Below, one piece after another: positions 22,870 to 34,213 of a stretch of DNA of 64,000 nt. Origin of the DNA: Phytoseiulus persimilis. Lineage: Eukaryota > Arthropoda > Arachnida > Mesostigmata > Phytoseiidae. The notes under the pieces are model-generated. The model searched no databases, was not told the DNA's origin, and saw nothing but the letters and a program-made list of their open reading frames with translations. A program made the translations under genes and the position numbers. How positions within the stretch are numbered: the stretch's first letter is position 1; each line of letters starts with the position of its first letter. The stretch spans positions 15,128,001 through 15,192,000 of the forward strand of contig CM075103.1 of assembly GCA_037576195.1 (NCBI GenBank), written 5' to 3'.

Positions 22870-24470
22870 AGACTAGTCAGCCGAATGGGCTGCGACTAGA
22901 CCTTCCAAAGATCCGCGAATTCTGAGATCCGCGGATCCCGTGGAGTAGGATCCGCTGATCTTTGCAGAACGGATCCGCAAAGTTTCACGGTCGACTCAAA
23001 CTATTTCCAGCTCATTCTTACCAAATAGACTCGCAACACGTTGTCCTCGAGGCGTGGTTCAGTGCATCTTCTTTTCATAACTTGATATGGGGGAGCAGTG
23101 AGAGAAGAAAAGCCAAGTACATACTATATGAGCTCTTGCATTCATGTGGCAACTCCCCAAATGCACGCATTGTTCAATTCACGGTGGAAGAACAAGCACA
23201 CAATGAACTACGTACATAACAAAGCGAGTCAGGGAACTCTTGTGAGGGCTGTATCCTATCATTACGAATTCCTCATCTACAAATTCTTGCTCGGATCATC
23301 GGTGGATTTTGATGGCTTCCATCCGCGAATATCTTGCGTATCCGCTGGGAGGCTTAACTGCGACGCAGCACCCTGCGTTCTGTCTCAAGTTGCGTCCCGA
23401 TGCATCCAATGTGGACCAGTCCAGGCCCCAGAAGGATGGCGCCGCGCTGCATCCAGCCTTGACCATTCCGGCGCCTTTGGCGCACACCCGGATTCAACGG
23501 CCCCGCGATCGAACCGTTTTTGTGAATCATCCTCGAACGAGCACCAGCGAAACCCAAGAGCTTGGGAAGCCCTTCCTGGTTCGCCGGCGCTTCCTATTAG
23601 TTCATTCCTCTCGCATCGTTGGTAAACTCAGTTTGCGTGCATCGAAAACAAATGCGTGCGGATCGAGTTCTTAGAAAACCCGCAACCGAGAGCAAGCCAG
23701 CTCACAGGGGGGATCTTCTTCATGCTCGAGATATTCCTCGTGAATCAGCGCCACAATGCATGGACAGGCCAAATCGTTCGAAATAACCGCAACCTCGCTC
23801 AAGAAAGCGGCCATGGCAGTTGAAAGCAAGCGAATTCAAACCCAACGAGAATCATGTCGGCAACCTGACTCGTAGAAGGCTCGAACGGGAACCAAGAACG
23901 TTCCATAGACACCGACTCCAGCTGAGCTGAAAACCCACTTCTATGACCACCTCAGACAAGGGGAAGTTATTCTCCTCCATCTGGCTCAGACGATTTTTCC
24001 GAATGAACTCCACGAACCACGCTGCAACGACGACGTACGAATTCAGACAGGCTCTTAAGGAAGTTTCGAGGAATTACTCGGCCCAATAGCTACCGGCAGT
24101 CAGGGCCGTTCAATGTTTCATGTTTGATCATTTCTTGAACATCAGTGTGCATGCAATCAGGCCTCATCGGATCCGTAGTTTGGGGGAACCTTCATGGGAC
24201 AGTCTCATGGAAAACCCGATCGGACAGGCTCGCCTCGAAACGAAACCCCACGGGAAACTTCCGGGAAACGGATCGTTCTACATTCATATCGGTTTCGTTC
24301 AATTGACTCGGCAGCTGCGAGTCAATCCATGACACGAACCCCATCGGACGCAGAGTATAATCTTGTCTCGGAACAATCTGATCTCGGAAGTCTGGCGCTC
24401 ATTCCAAATTAGGCCAGGACGCCGAAACGAGCGAAAGATGGCTGAGGTGTTGGGAGCTCGGGTACAAGAG
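22870..24470. other. Stretch without recognisable gene; contains one inverted repeat copy
   Basis: At about 23440-23500 there is a segment that is the reverse complement of about 14455-14530. ORFs at 23098-23625 and 23309-23674 (plus) overlap an antisense frame and show no motif. Nothing else was identified. Confidence 0.4.
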
Positions 24471-24479
24471 AACCGTCAT

Positions 24480-24690
24480 TCACTGTCCGTCGTTTGGATT
24501 GGCGGTGGAGTACACATCATTTCGTCAAGGTGCTAACCACCTCTCGTAGGTACTCTCGCGAGAAGTTCGTCACGTTCGAAATCCTGTCGTCGCTGTACTC
24601 GCTAACTTCCAGATTCCTTCGTTTCTGAGATCCAAGAGTTGCTCTGGGTTTGGATCCAGATCCGGGAGAACTTCTCGGAGGAGCTTAAGA
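24480..24690 (-). pseudogene. Remnant of F-box/LRR gene copy, internally deleted
   Basis: The minus strand keeps NPEQLLDL (compare NPGQLMNL in the 27 kb copy), then jumps to a frame reading NVTNFSREYLREVVSTLTK, matching NVANTDITEEDLQAVLHTLTK. The region between, about 85 codons in the intact copy, is lost, and stops follow. A shared downstream segment (25640-25720 compared with 27635-27720) shows that it was part of the same segmental duplication. Confidence 0.6.
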
Positions 24691-24899
24691 AGCCGTGGAG
24701 AAAGCTTCACATGTCTCAGCTGACTGTAGATCTAAAGAGTTACCGAGTTCTTCCCTACAGGCAATCTCATGGTTGAGCGGGAGCTTATCGCAACGGCGGG
24801 GCCAAGGGAGGCTCGTTGGTGGAGCGATTCCGTTATGGGTAGCCTCGGCTTCTGGATGTAGATGTCAGCAAATCTCATAAGGGACTTTTCAGGAGACAC

Positions 24900-26600
24900 A
24901 TTTCATGAAGGATGATATAACGACAACCGCAATTTGGAAGAAGCCGGATATTTCCACATCCGGCACATCGAAAGCTGACCTTGGCTTTGCTCGGCTCGAA
25001 ATTTTCGCGGACGAATCGTCGATCCATTCCTCGAGTCGGGGAAGCTCAGTGAATTCGAGCCGCGTGCAGTTCACGTCTTGATCGCCGTATCCATCTGCTG
25101 AATATTCCGATCGTGGTTAACAGATTCTGAGGAACGAAGCTCTGGAGAACTGGAAGTTGTTCATTCTGGAGCCACAAATGGAAAGCCACAAAAAATATCA
25201 GGAAACTCTCCGGCTCTGTTTCTCTTTTTCGTCGAGGGCTTCCAAGCATTGAGCGAAAGTACATCAGAGATGAGTTTTTTTTTATTCGGTCCCTGCCGTG
25301 ATCGTGGGAATACTATGAATTTCCCGATTCGGAAGAAGTATCACAGGGTAGGAGGGCTCGGAAACGATTTTCGGAACAACCCTTCAGTTTTCAGTCCGCC
25401 TGCATGCATTCTCCAGGTTTCCTCATTCGAATGTGAATCCTCCGGCGCTTTTGGAAAGGTCGTCCTCAACAATGTCCGCGCCCCTCTTTACGAGTTCGCG
25501 ATGAGCGTTGATTAAAAGTGTGACGCTTCCGCGTTCATCGGTTGCGCTCCATGCGATGCGTCTTTCTCTCTGGTCGACTGATGGCCATCGACATCAAACA
25601 CGTCCTCACCGATCGAATGAACTCACAGACTCGTCGTTCGAAGTTGCGGAGCTCAACTTCGCCTCTTTTCATAGCAGGTGAAAATATTCAAGGAGCGACA
25701 TCAACACGAACTCTCCAGAAATAATGAGTGGGGCTGGGAGTTTGACGCGGGGAAATTCACGATGGATTCAAGGCCGAATTCACGGTCTCCGTGATTCATT
25801 CACGGCGTCTGGGCTGCCGTCTGAAACCTACAGGAACGAGAAGAGGAGCCGTGATTCTCAAGTATTCGGCTAGCGGGGGTGATCGAAAGACTGGCACCGT
25901 GAGATATTGAGGAACTGTGATAGCTGGCAGCGAAGAGCTCAGGAAGCGTCTCAAGTGCGGAGCTTACCTCGTGATCATTCAAGTGCGGGAGATCAAGAAT
26001 CCGGGCATGCTGCGGAGAAGTTTCGGAACTCACGGCCGTGGCACGACCGTGAACGCCTCGCCAGACTCCCAGCCCTAATAATAAGCATTGAACTCATCTC
26101 ACTTCGGTGCCCGGAGGAACGAGAAACGGGCTGCACACGCGTGAACGTGTTTTCTCTCCATGACAGCAATTCTCATTTTCAGGCGAACCTCAACAGAATC
26201 TCGTCAGAACTGAAGACTGTGGGACCATTCTGGCTCAATGATTTTGAAGGAGTCTGGATACTTTAGGCAGATAGCTTTGGGAGTTCGTTGACGAGTCGGA
26301 GGCGAAGAACACACCGCGAAAGAGAGAAATCATGCCTGCAATCCGCGGGTCTAGTTATGCTATTTAAACAGTCCTGACTGAAGACCATCAGAATTTTTTG
26401 TTCGCTCCTAGGAACAACTCAGGCGAAAGAAACTCGCGTTGAATATACAGAAATGGAATCGTTCCTCATTTTATCAAAAAAGTGGTGAGACTCGTTCTCC
26501 TCCGTCTATACGTACGTTTCAACCTGATATACAGCACTGACGACATCACAAACAGCCAAAGGAAAAGGAACAAGAACTGGCCATCGGTTTCCCTCCCAAG
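24900..26600. other. Stretch without recognisable gene; flank of the duplicated segment
   Basis: The part at about 25640-25720 (ggagctcaacttcgcctctt, gacatcaacacgaactct) is homologous to about 27635-27720, supporting duplication of the surrounding segment. ORFs such as 25907-26266 (plus) show no motif. Confidence 0.4.
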
Positions 26601-26643
26601 AACTTGACCAATGAGCCACGGATGGGGGCAACGGAAGAGAGAT

Positions 26644-27174
26644 TCATCCAGAGAAATATCCGTCTTCGTCGACGACTTCCTCTTCGACGAACATCGGGGC
26701 GTCTTCTTCGTTGCCCGCGTCGTCCGGATCGGCGGTGTAGTATACCTCCTCGAGCTTCGTCAAGGTGTGCAGCACGGCCTGCAGGTCCTCTTCCGTGATG
26801 TCCGTGTTCGCCACGTTCAATATCCTGAGTTCAGAGCACTTAAGGATGAGCTCCGTCATCCACTGTGAGGGCGTGGAACATCCCCTCAGGTCAAGGGTGC
26901 GGATGTTAGTGGGGTGCTTCTCGACGAATATAAACATGTTCAAACTCAAGTTTGAACTGTGGAGCTCTGTCGTGAACTGGAGCGCGAGGCGTTCGAGCCG
27001 CCTGTTCGCGAGTCCCACAGCGATTCGCGTCTCATCGTCGCTGTGCTCGAGGACTCTTTCGATTTCCTCGTCTTCGAGATTCATGAGCTGTCCTGGGTTC
27101 GAGGCAAGATTCGGGAAGGCCAGTATGTAGCGCATGCGGGGATCGGCGACATCGACTTCGTTTGCCATTTCCAT
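26644..27174 (-). CDS. Small F-box/leucine-rich-repeat-like protein
   Basis: A single uninterrupted frame of 176 codons with ATG at 27174 and stop at 26644. Residues about 30-65 (PGQLMNLEDEEIERVLEHS, then VGLANRRLERLAL) have the spacing of an F-box: a Leu/Glu-rich helix, a D/S-D turn, then a VxLANRRxxRLA-like helix. Residues about 90-145 contain two LRR-like segments (IRTLDLRGC, LRILNVANTDITEEDL). The C-terminus is acidic (NEEDAP, EEEVVDEDGY). F-box proteins normally link substrates to SCF ubiquitin ligases; here that role is inferred from the motif only. It is much shorter than typical FBXL proteins and could be a truncated copy. Two broken paralogues lie at 12.5-13.0 and 24.5-24.7 kb, so expression and function are uncertain. 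Confidence 0.55.
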   Translation of the reverse strand: MEMANEVDVADPRMRYILAFPNLASNPGQLMNLEDEEIERVLEHSDDETRIAVGLANRRLERLALQFTTELHSSNLSLNMFIFVEKHPTNIRTLDLRGCSTPSQWMTELILKCSELRILNVANTDITEEDLQAVLHTLTKLEEVYYTADPDDAGNEEDAPMFVEEEVVDEDGYFSG

Positions 27175-27369
27175 TACAGCAGAAGGGTTTTCACTGAGAA
27201 CTTCTGGGAACGCGTTGAAAGTTTGAGTCGTCTGAGCTGACTATCAGTCTGAGCAGTCTCCGCCCGGGGTTTTAAGCACAGACCCTTTCTCGTTGATCGT
27301 CGGGCAGTGCGAGTGGGTCGGAGGGGTTCAGTCGAGAAGGGGCAGATTCCAGATCTGCTCTGGGCTCAC

Positions 27370-27560
27370 CACAACCAGTGATAACACTACAATATCAGAG
27401 ATTGCAGCGCAGTGATGAAGCGGTTCATGGGGTGCGGCTCCGTTCTTCCACGAATCCTGGCGGGGCTGCATGAAGCTCCACAATCCTGTTACTTTCAGAG
27501 ACAAATCAAACAGACCTTCCGAACTGATTAGCGGGAGAGGAAGCTACCGCTGACGAGTGC
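27370..27560 (+). repeat. Downstream part of segmental duplication, shared with 14140-14335
   Basis: The same ordered blocks as at 14140-14335, located just 5' (on the minus strand) of the intact F-box/LRR ORF. The 14 kb locus has about 1 kb of extra sequence between the gene copy and this block. Confidence 0.6.
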
Positions 27561-27764
27561 GTGTTTCTGCTTGGATCATGGCATTTTCAGGGAAATCCAC
27601 ATGGATTACGATACGAGGACGAATGAGGACCTTTAAGCTGGAGAGCTCAACTTTGCCTCTTTTTGTACCACGCGGAAATATCTGCGTGACGACATCAACT
27701 CGAACTCTTCAGACATAATGAGCATCGAACTCATCTCACTCCAGAGCGCAGCGACGGTCTAGGA

Positions 27765-27977
27765 CAGTGGTTCTCAAACTCCACTGACCCATCGACCCCC
27801 TAGGCGTCTTCGTTGGAGTTTATGGACTGCCGTCCCCCAAGGGGTCGACCGTCGACCCTTGATCCACCTACGTGAACGCCTAGAAGTATGGTTAAATCCA
27901 CGCCGGCATCACCTCTGTGAACCGGGGATCGACCGCCGACCCCCAGGGGTCGATATCGACCACTTTGAGAACCACTG
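27765..27977. mobile_element. Complete hAT-type MITE, 213 bp
   Basis: The left end is cagtggttctcaaact and the right end is ctttgagaaccactg, giving inverted repeats of about 14 bp. The flanks are identical 8-bp sequences gtctagga (27757-27764 and 27978-27985), the target duplication expected for hAT. The interior has no coding capacity and contains agaagtatggttaaatcc followed by gccggcatcacctctgtgaa, which resembles one unit of the 45-bp minisatellite. A perfect flank duplication suggests a relatively recent insertion. Confidence 0.85.
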
Positions 27978-28092
27978 GTCTAGGACATTTCGGCTTTTGA
28001 CACTTTGGCTTCGGGGGTTTCGACACGGACAATTCGGCTCCGAACACACTTTGCTTTTGGACTATTTGGCTCGGAGACATCTCCGCTAAAGA

Positions 28093-28137
28093 CCAGGGGT
28101 CGCGAGAATCCAAGGGTCCGAGTCCACGGGTCCAGGT
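28093..28137 (+). mobile_element. Solo end of the composite hAT-like element
   Basis: The sequence caggggtcgcgagaatccaa, continuing with gtccgagtccacgggtccag, matches the first 45 bp of the right end of 19932-22856 read inward. It stops where dispersed element copy D begins, so it is truncated. Confidence 0.55.
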
Positions 28138-28680
28138 GACCGTCCCTTGCTTCGGGAGTCAACCGTTGACAGGCAGACATTGCCTTCCATGAAGTGTCGT
28201 GAGACCTTGACGAGTGGCCATCGATTCTCGCTAGCACTATCCCGAGGCCGTGAGCCTCATGGTTGAGATCCGCATCCCGGTCATACATGTGAGCAAACAC
28301 AATCTGGCAGTTCCTGCCATTTAGGTACGTTTCAACCTCTCATTGGGTCAGCACCATTGCTGAACTATCTCTCTATTCAGAGTCACCCCGGATTCAACTA
28401 CCTAGACCCCGAGAAGTGTGGTGAAATCGACCCCAAACCACCTCATAAGACTCATAAGAACATCAACAGGTCGACCCCGGAAATTCCCACCTGGACTCCA
28501 ATAACTCAGGTGAGATCGATGTCAGAATCACCAATAGGGTGGCCTGTGTCCTTCTTTGTGAGCCACCCTACAGCATGCCGTACAACACGTTGGTCCGATC
28601 AATCCCGGAGGAGCTCATTGAGGACAAAACGAACAGAGCCTGGGATTTCACAGATATAGATAGATAGATAGATGGCTTAG
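28138..28680 (+). mobile_element. Dispersed non-autonomous element, copy D
   Basis: Collinear with copy A: cgtcccttgcttcgggagtc, gccttccatgaag, cacaatctggcagtt, cattgggtcagcaccatt, then three or four degenerate 45-bp-type units (28390-28540), tgtccttctttgtgagccac, cattgaggacaaaacgaac and a terminal gggatttcacagatatagat with a (TAGA)n tract. The short array contrasts with about 48 units in copy C. Confidence 0.7.
28657..28673 (+). repeat. (TAGA)n microsatellite
   Basis: Four or five tandem TAGA units at the 3' end of dispersed element copy D, where other copies have TATA repeats. Confidence 0.85.
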
Positions 28681-28689
28681 AGAAAAACA

Positions 28690-30285
28690 AATGTCTCCAT
28701 GAAACCTTGTTCCGCAGCCCCCCCCCCCCTCTTGGATCTGCCCCGATCGATAGGAATCCCTCCTTGGAGGGGTCTTGGGTCACTAACGAAACGGCCCGCT
28801 TCCATGAAGCCAGATTCCAAGACACCAGATACTCGAAAAGACGATACCCGAAACACAGACTTCGAACGCCAGTTCACGGCGGGCGAATCTTAACACAATC
28901 TCGTCCAGATGTTTGAGAAGGGTGTAACGAGGAGATGTGGGTCCGTTTTCTCGGGCTGTAACTTTGCTCTGAGAGCAGCCAAAGGTAAGATTAATTGACC
29001 TCTGAGTAGAGGAAGACCCAAGCTGTTCAGTGAAGCGTCCAGCGGCTGAACTTCGGTGTCTCTTTCACTACGATGAGCTTCCTTATTTCCCAATTTTGTT
29101 GGGACAAGAACTAATTCATTCTTGTTATAAGATCCCGAGGGTCATGGTTTCGATCCTGACATTTCAATTTTACTCAACTTGGCTCTCCCAGAACATCAAA
29201 GTCAATCAAATCGTCAATCGATCGGGCGCTCAGTGCTTGACGGAGAATACTCCCATTGGCGTCTGTATTATTTTCTACGAACAAATCCGCCGTAGCAGTC
29301 GAAACATGTTGGTGGAGTGTATTCCTCGAGATCCCGGATGAAAAAGTGCTGAACTATGCTCAGCCTCAAGCATGGCTTCAGGATTTCCGCTTCTCGCTCC
29401 CCATCTTCGGTGACTGGGTTCAAGACGTTCGGGCCCCCAACCTTTCGGCCCTAGACATTCCGGCTCCTGGACTTTTTGGCCCCGAAATCTCGGCCGTCCA
29501 CGGACATTCCGGCACCTAACGGTGGCGGTGATCTTGTATGAGACTGCATGGTGCTCATGTGTTCAGAGGCTTTCAGAGTTTACAGACATTAGAGATATTC
29601 CATGCTTCCACCTCGGTGGACGCTTGATGTAGTGACGAGGAGGCCTATGAAAAGGCTCGAGTTGGATCAGATAATCGCAATTTTCTCAGAGCCCGGAGTG
29701 GATTTTGACGGTGGGAGGGCCGGGCCTGGGCTAAACCTGAGGACTCTTCGACAAAGATCGCCGGGTAATCGATTCAGAACTGCTTCCGTGATGGCAGACC
29801 CAAGTATGTAGGAGGATATTGTAGATGAACTTGACTTAAGGGACGCCGATTGTAAGATGAAGGGGCCAAAATATCGAAGAGTTATGCAGCTTGCAACGCG
29901 TTCCTGGAGGAGTGAGATAGCTGCTGTTGCATGGACCGAACATGTGGATGAGGGAGCATGACCTGCCGCACTCACAGCTCCCCGTAGTCAAATTGCCAAT
30001 ATTCCATGCTCGTTCTAGGAATGTACCACTTGGACGCGGATGCAGGTGGAGTACCATCGCTGCAACAACGCCAGTATCACATATTTTGAATTTTCCACTC
30101 TAATCCGTGGACGAGCGACTTTCTGATGAGAGGAAGCTCGAGGAAAGTTGAAGTTTGTCGAAACTCACTCTCATTAATGACCTCTGTCTGATAGCACGAT
30201 CCAATGATAACCACGAAGACTAGGAGAGAAATTGTAGGATTCATCGCGATGAGAATGTGTCTGTCAGTGGGAAGTTCATGGTTCA
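28690..30285. other. Stretch without recognisable gene
   Basis: A C run lies near 28717-28730. A minus-strand frame at 29836-30057 contains CECGRSCSLIH, weakly reminiscent of a retrotransposon zinc tail, but it is too short to call. Other frames carry no motif. Confidence 0.4.
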
Positions 30286-30289
30286 GTTG

Positions 30290-31560
30290 GACCCGTTATA
30301 GGGTAATAGAAGAGATGATAGAATATGGAGAGGGACCTACGAGACAGAGAAGGAAAAACCCTCTCGTACATCTTGAACTCACCGAGGCATGAGAAGGGCA
30401 GACGCTTCTGGAGGATCGTGAATCGGGAAAATAGAAGCCAACGCAAGGAAGCAACATTGAGGGACGAATCCGGAAATGCAGTACCAGGATCCCACATTGT
30501 TGACCACATGACTCATGTGGGGAAGAAACTCTTCGGGTACACGCCGGCAAATGACGTGATCCCACCGGCGGACACAATCAATGAGACCGGAATCACGGAA
30601 TTATGCTCACAGAGACAGACATCTCGAAGGCACTTGCCAGCATATCAAAAGCATCCGCGATGGGCCTGGACGGGACGCCAAGTGGTATACTTGAGGATTT
30701 CAAAGAAGTATGAAGGGGATACATAACCCAACTATTCAACAAGATCCTAGCTGGCAAAGAAGAAATCCCCAGGGAGTGGAAGGAAGGTAGACTCCTTTTG
30801 AGCTACGATAGGGAAGCCGAACTCTACCAAAGGCAATCTGCTTACCTAGAGACCACTCATAATCTCCCCAGTACTCTACCCGATATTCATGAAGATACTG
30901 GGACCCAAGATCTCAGAATGGATGGAAGAGAAAAACCTGATAGAGAAGGCACAGGCTGGTTTCCGAAAGAAGCGCCGAGGGGAAGACAATATCTCCGTCC
31001 TCACGAGTGCCATAGAGGTATCCAGACGGCTCAAAACTGCACTGGTGTGTTGCTTCTCGGTCTGTTCGGCCACATTTGACCGAGTTTGAAGAGAAACACT
31101 ATGGAAAACCCTTGATCAGCAGAGGATGAACCAAGCATGGATTGGACTACTCCGGAATGTCTACTCCGGTACCAGATGCCAACTGATACACGGGAAAGAG
31201 TATTCGGAATGGGTTAACTCTACAGGAGGCCTTCGACAAGGTTTCCCTGCCGGCCCAATCCTATTCCTCCTGAACATCGCTTCCCTAGAAACTCACCTAT
31301 AGAACAGTGAGCTAGGCTTCCGGGTGAAGAAAAGAGGAGATTTTCGGAATGTGCGAGAGAAGAAACACGCGAACGTAGCCGCTCTCCTTTTTGCCGATGA
31401 CCTCATTTGAATGGGGAGGGACTTCTCCGAAATGGAAAGACTGTTAGAAATCACCTCGCAGTTTGGCGATGACAAGAAACTAACATTCAATCCAGCAAAA
31501 AGTGCGATTGTGGTATTCTCCAAGGGCGGAACAGCACAATACCTAGCGACACGCACTATA
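30290..31560 (+). pseudogene. Non-LTR retrotransposon reverse transcriptase, palm and fingers part
   Basis: Successive plus frames give the expected domain order of a non-LTR reverse transcriptase. First a pre-RT segment (RRFWRIVNRENRSQRKEATL near 30395). Then ISKALASISKASAMGLDG (near 30625), equivalent to the usual block before the catalytic core. Then EKAQAGFRKKRRGEDNISVL (near 30945) and CSATFDRV. Then GLRQGFPAGPILFLLNI (near 31225) and the catalytic LLFADDLI (near 31385). Frameshifts and stops (for example after FDRV and after ADDLI) show decay. The same family is present at 2.05-2.96 kb. Where the thumb begins (YKYLGITVPNSENYLDRQEA at about 31555) the sequence becomes a 76-bp tandem array. 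Confidence 0.85.
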
Positions 31561-33072
31561 AATACCTGGGGATAACTGTACCGAACTCTGAAAATTACCT
31601 AGATCGACAGGAGGCCATCTGTTTAGATGCACTATGAAAACCTGGGGATAACTGTACCGAACTCTGAAAATTACCTGGATCGACAGGAGGCCATCTGGTT
31701 AGATGCACTATGAATACCTGGGGATAACTGTACCGAACTCTGAAAATGACCTAGATCGACAGGAGGCCGTCTGGTTAGATGCACTATGAAAACCTGGGGA
31801 TAACTGTACCGAACTCTGAAAATTACCTGGATCGACAGGAGGCCATCTGGTTAGATGCACTATGAATACCTGGGGATAACTGTACCGAACTCTGAAAATT
31901 ACCGGGATCGACAGGAGGCCGTCTGGTTAGATGCACTATGAATACCTGGGGATAACTGTACCGAACTCTGAAAATGAACTAGATCGACAGGAGGCCGTCT
32001 GGTTAGATGCACTATGAAAACCTGGGGATAACTGTACCGAACTCTGAAAATTACCTGGATCGACAGGAGGCCATCTGGTTAGATGCACTATGAATACCTG
32101 GGGATAACTGTACCGAACTCTGAAAATTACCTAGATCGACAGGAGGCCATCTGTTTAGATGCACTATGAAAACCTGGGGATAACTGTACCGAACTCTGAA
32201 AATTACCTGGATCGACAGGAGGCCATCTGGTTAGATGCACTATGAATACCTGGGGATAACTGTACCGAATTCTGAAAATGACCTAGATCGACAGGAGGCC
32301 GTCTGGTTAGACGAACTGTAAATACCTGGGGATAACTGTATCGAACTCTGAGAATTACCTGGATCGACAGGAGGCCGTCTGGTTAGATGCACTATGAAAA
32401 CCTGGGGATAACTGTACCGAACTCTGAAAATTACCTGGATCGACAGGAGGCCGTCTGGTTAGATGCACTATGAATACCTGGGGATAACTGTACCGAACTC
32501 TGAAAATGACCTAGATCGACAGGAGGCCGTCTGGTTAGATGCACTATGAAAACCTGGGGATAACTGTACCGAACTCTGAAAATCACCTGGATCGACAGGA
32601 GGCCATCTGGTTAGATGCACTATGAATACCTGGGGATAACTGTACCGAACTCTGAAAATGACCTAGATCGACAGGAGGCCGTCTGGTCAGATGCACTATG
32701 AAAACCTGGGGATAACTGTACCGAACTCTGAAAATTACCTGGATCGACAGGAGGCCATCTGGTTAGATGCACTATGAATACCTGGGGATAACTGTACCGA
32801 ACTCTGAAAATTACCTAGATCGACAGGAGGCCATCTGTTTAGATGCACTATGAAAACCTGGGGATAACTGTACCGAACTCTGAAAATTACCTGGATCGAC
32901 AGGAGGCCATCTGGTTAGATGCACTATGAATACCTGGGGATAACTGTACCGAACTCTGAAAATGACCTAGATCGACAGGAGGCCGTCTGGTTAGACGAAC
33001 TGTAAATACCTGGGGATAACTGTATCGAACTCTGAGAATTACCTGGACCGACAGGACGCCATCTGGTTAGAA
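31561..33072 (+). repeat. 76-bp tandem array inside a reverse transcriptase gene, about 20 copies
   Basis: The unit starts aatacctggggataactgta and ends gttagatgcactatg; copies begin at 31561, 31637, 31713 and so on at exact 76-bp steps. One unit encodes the thumb segment KYLGITVPNSENYLDRQEAI, so the array grew from coding sequence. As 76 is not a multiple of 3, the frame changes in each copy and the ORF is destroyed. Copies mostly alternate between two types (aatacc / aaaacc), a 152-bp dimer. The rare variant gacgaactgtaaatacc occurs at about 32310 and again 684 bp later (9 units), showing higher-order duplication. Confidence 0.95.
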
Positions 33073-33782
33073 AAATCTCAGAGAGTCCAAAACCAATTGC
33101 GAGCGGGAGCTCTATGGGGATTCAATCGATTCGAAATCTCCAAGAGCCCATGGAAAGCGGTGGCAGTTCCATCGCTCACATACGCAAATGCAGTCACAGT
33201 CATGTCCAAAACTCTGCAAAAAAAATAACAACAGCCCAAACGGAGGCTGGGAGGCACGCTCTTGGTGTCTCCAGCCGTAGAGTGGCAAACGAATTCGTCA
33301 CCGGTGAACTGGGCTGGTCTTCGTTCGGGGTGAGAGAAGCCCAGGGCAAGATGAGATACTTCACCAGAGTGAAGTCCGTGCCAAATCATAGATGGCCCAA
33401 AGCCATACTTGACATGATGGATTCAACCGGAGTTGGAACAAAAGCAAATCGGAGAGTACAGGAGTTGTGTCGTGTGTACAAGTGCGAAGACATCAGACTG
33501 ACATACACAGAACTAGGTATACCTCTACAGGGGATAGTCAACAGGCACTGAGCCGAGCAGGTATGCTCAGAACCAGAGAACTCAGACGAAACGCCGAACC
33601 GGGATTAGATACTACATGCGTCAGATGTGGAGTATACCCGGAAACCCTGAGCCACGTCATCTGGGAATGCAACGGAATATATCACGAGGAAGGGGAAACA
33701 CTAAATCGACTGGGGCTCGACGAAAACCCTTCTTCAGAGATGACAAGCCGCACCAAGTGGCTCCTACAGTAGTGGGAGGAAG
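33073..33782 (+). pseudogene. Non-LTR retrotransposon, thumb and C-terminal zinc tail
   Basis: This continues the element of 30290-31560 after the satellite: QRVQNQLRAGALWGFNRFEI (33080 onward) and WKAVAVPSLTYANAVTVMS. Then, in another frame, HALGVSSRRVANEFVTGELG and WSSFGVREAQGKMRYFTRV (33250-33380). The last part has TTCVRCGVYPETLSHVIWEC (33615-33670), the Cys/His tail common in non-LTR polyproteins, ending at about 33772. Frameshifts separate these parts. I see no poly(A) tail at the 3' end. Confidence 0.85.
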
Positions 33783-33844
33783 AAACTACAAATATCCGCT
33801 GAGACAACTCGCCACTGAAACGAAAGTGTCATATATATGAGGAT

Positions 33845-34210
33845 GGATAAATACCAATGCACTGAGCTACTCACGTCAGCCCTGTGGCTGTTGACGGAGG
33901 TAAGATCGTCAAGACAAACTACAGGGTAGTCAATGGGTCGCCAATTCTGGCTTTGGCGGACAGTTTACTGACTAAGTGAAGACACTGGGTTGACTTTGGC
34001 ACTCGTGGAACTTGTCCGCGCACGGGAGCGAGTTGTTCTCGTCTGCTCGGTCGGCGGTCTCGAGAGAGCGTCTCCGTGGCGTCGACTCTTTTGAAATGGG
34101 TCCTCAATCGCCGACCCGTGTCTCCTCGATTCTCATGTTGGTGTGTGTATTGTTTGGTGACTGAGTGTTAAGCTGCTCCAAGCACGACGGGGAGCCCCCG
34201 TTTGCCATGA
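33845..34210. other. Stretch between retroelements, possible BEL/Pao LTR
   Basis: It lies downstream (minus strand) of the integrase frame. A purine-rich caaacgggggctcc on the minus strand near 34190-34205 could be a polypurine tract preceding an LTR, but I found no second LTR copy within the window, so this is only a suggestion. Confidence 0.25.
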
Positions 34211-34213
34211 ACG

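Noticed and set aside
29836-30057. Minus-strand frame with CECGRSCSLIH as a retrotransposon zinc tail
   Set aside because: Too short, and no reverse transcriptase sequence lies upstream on that strand.
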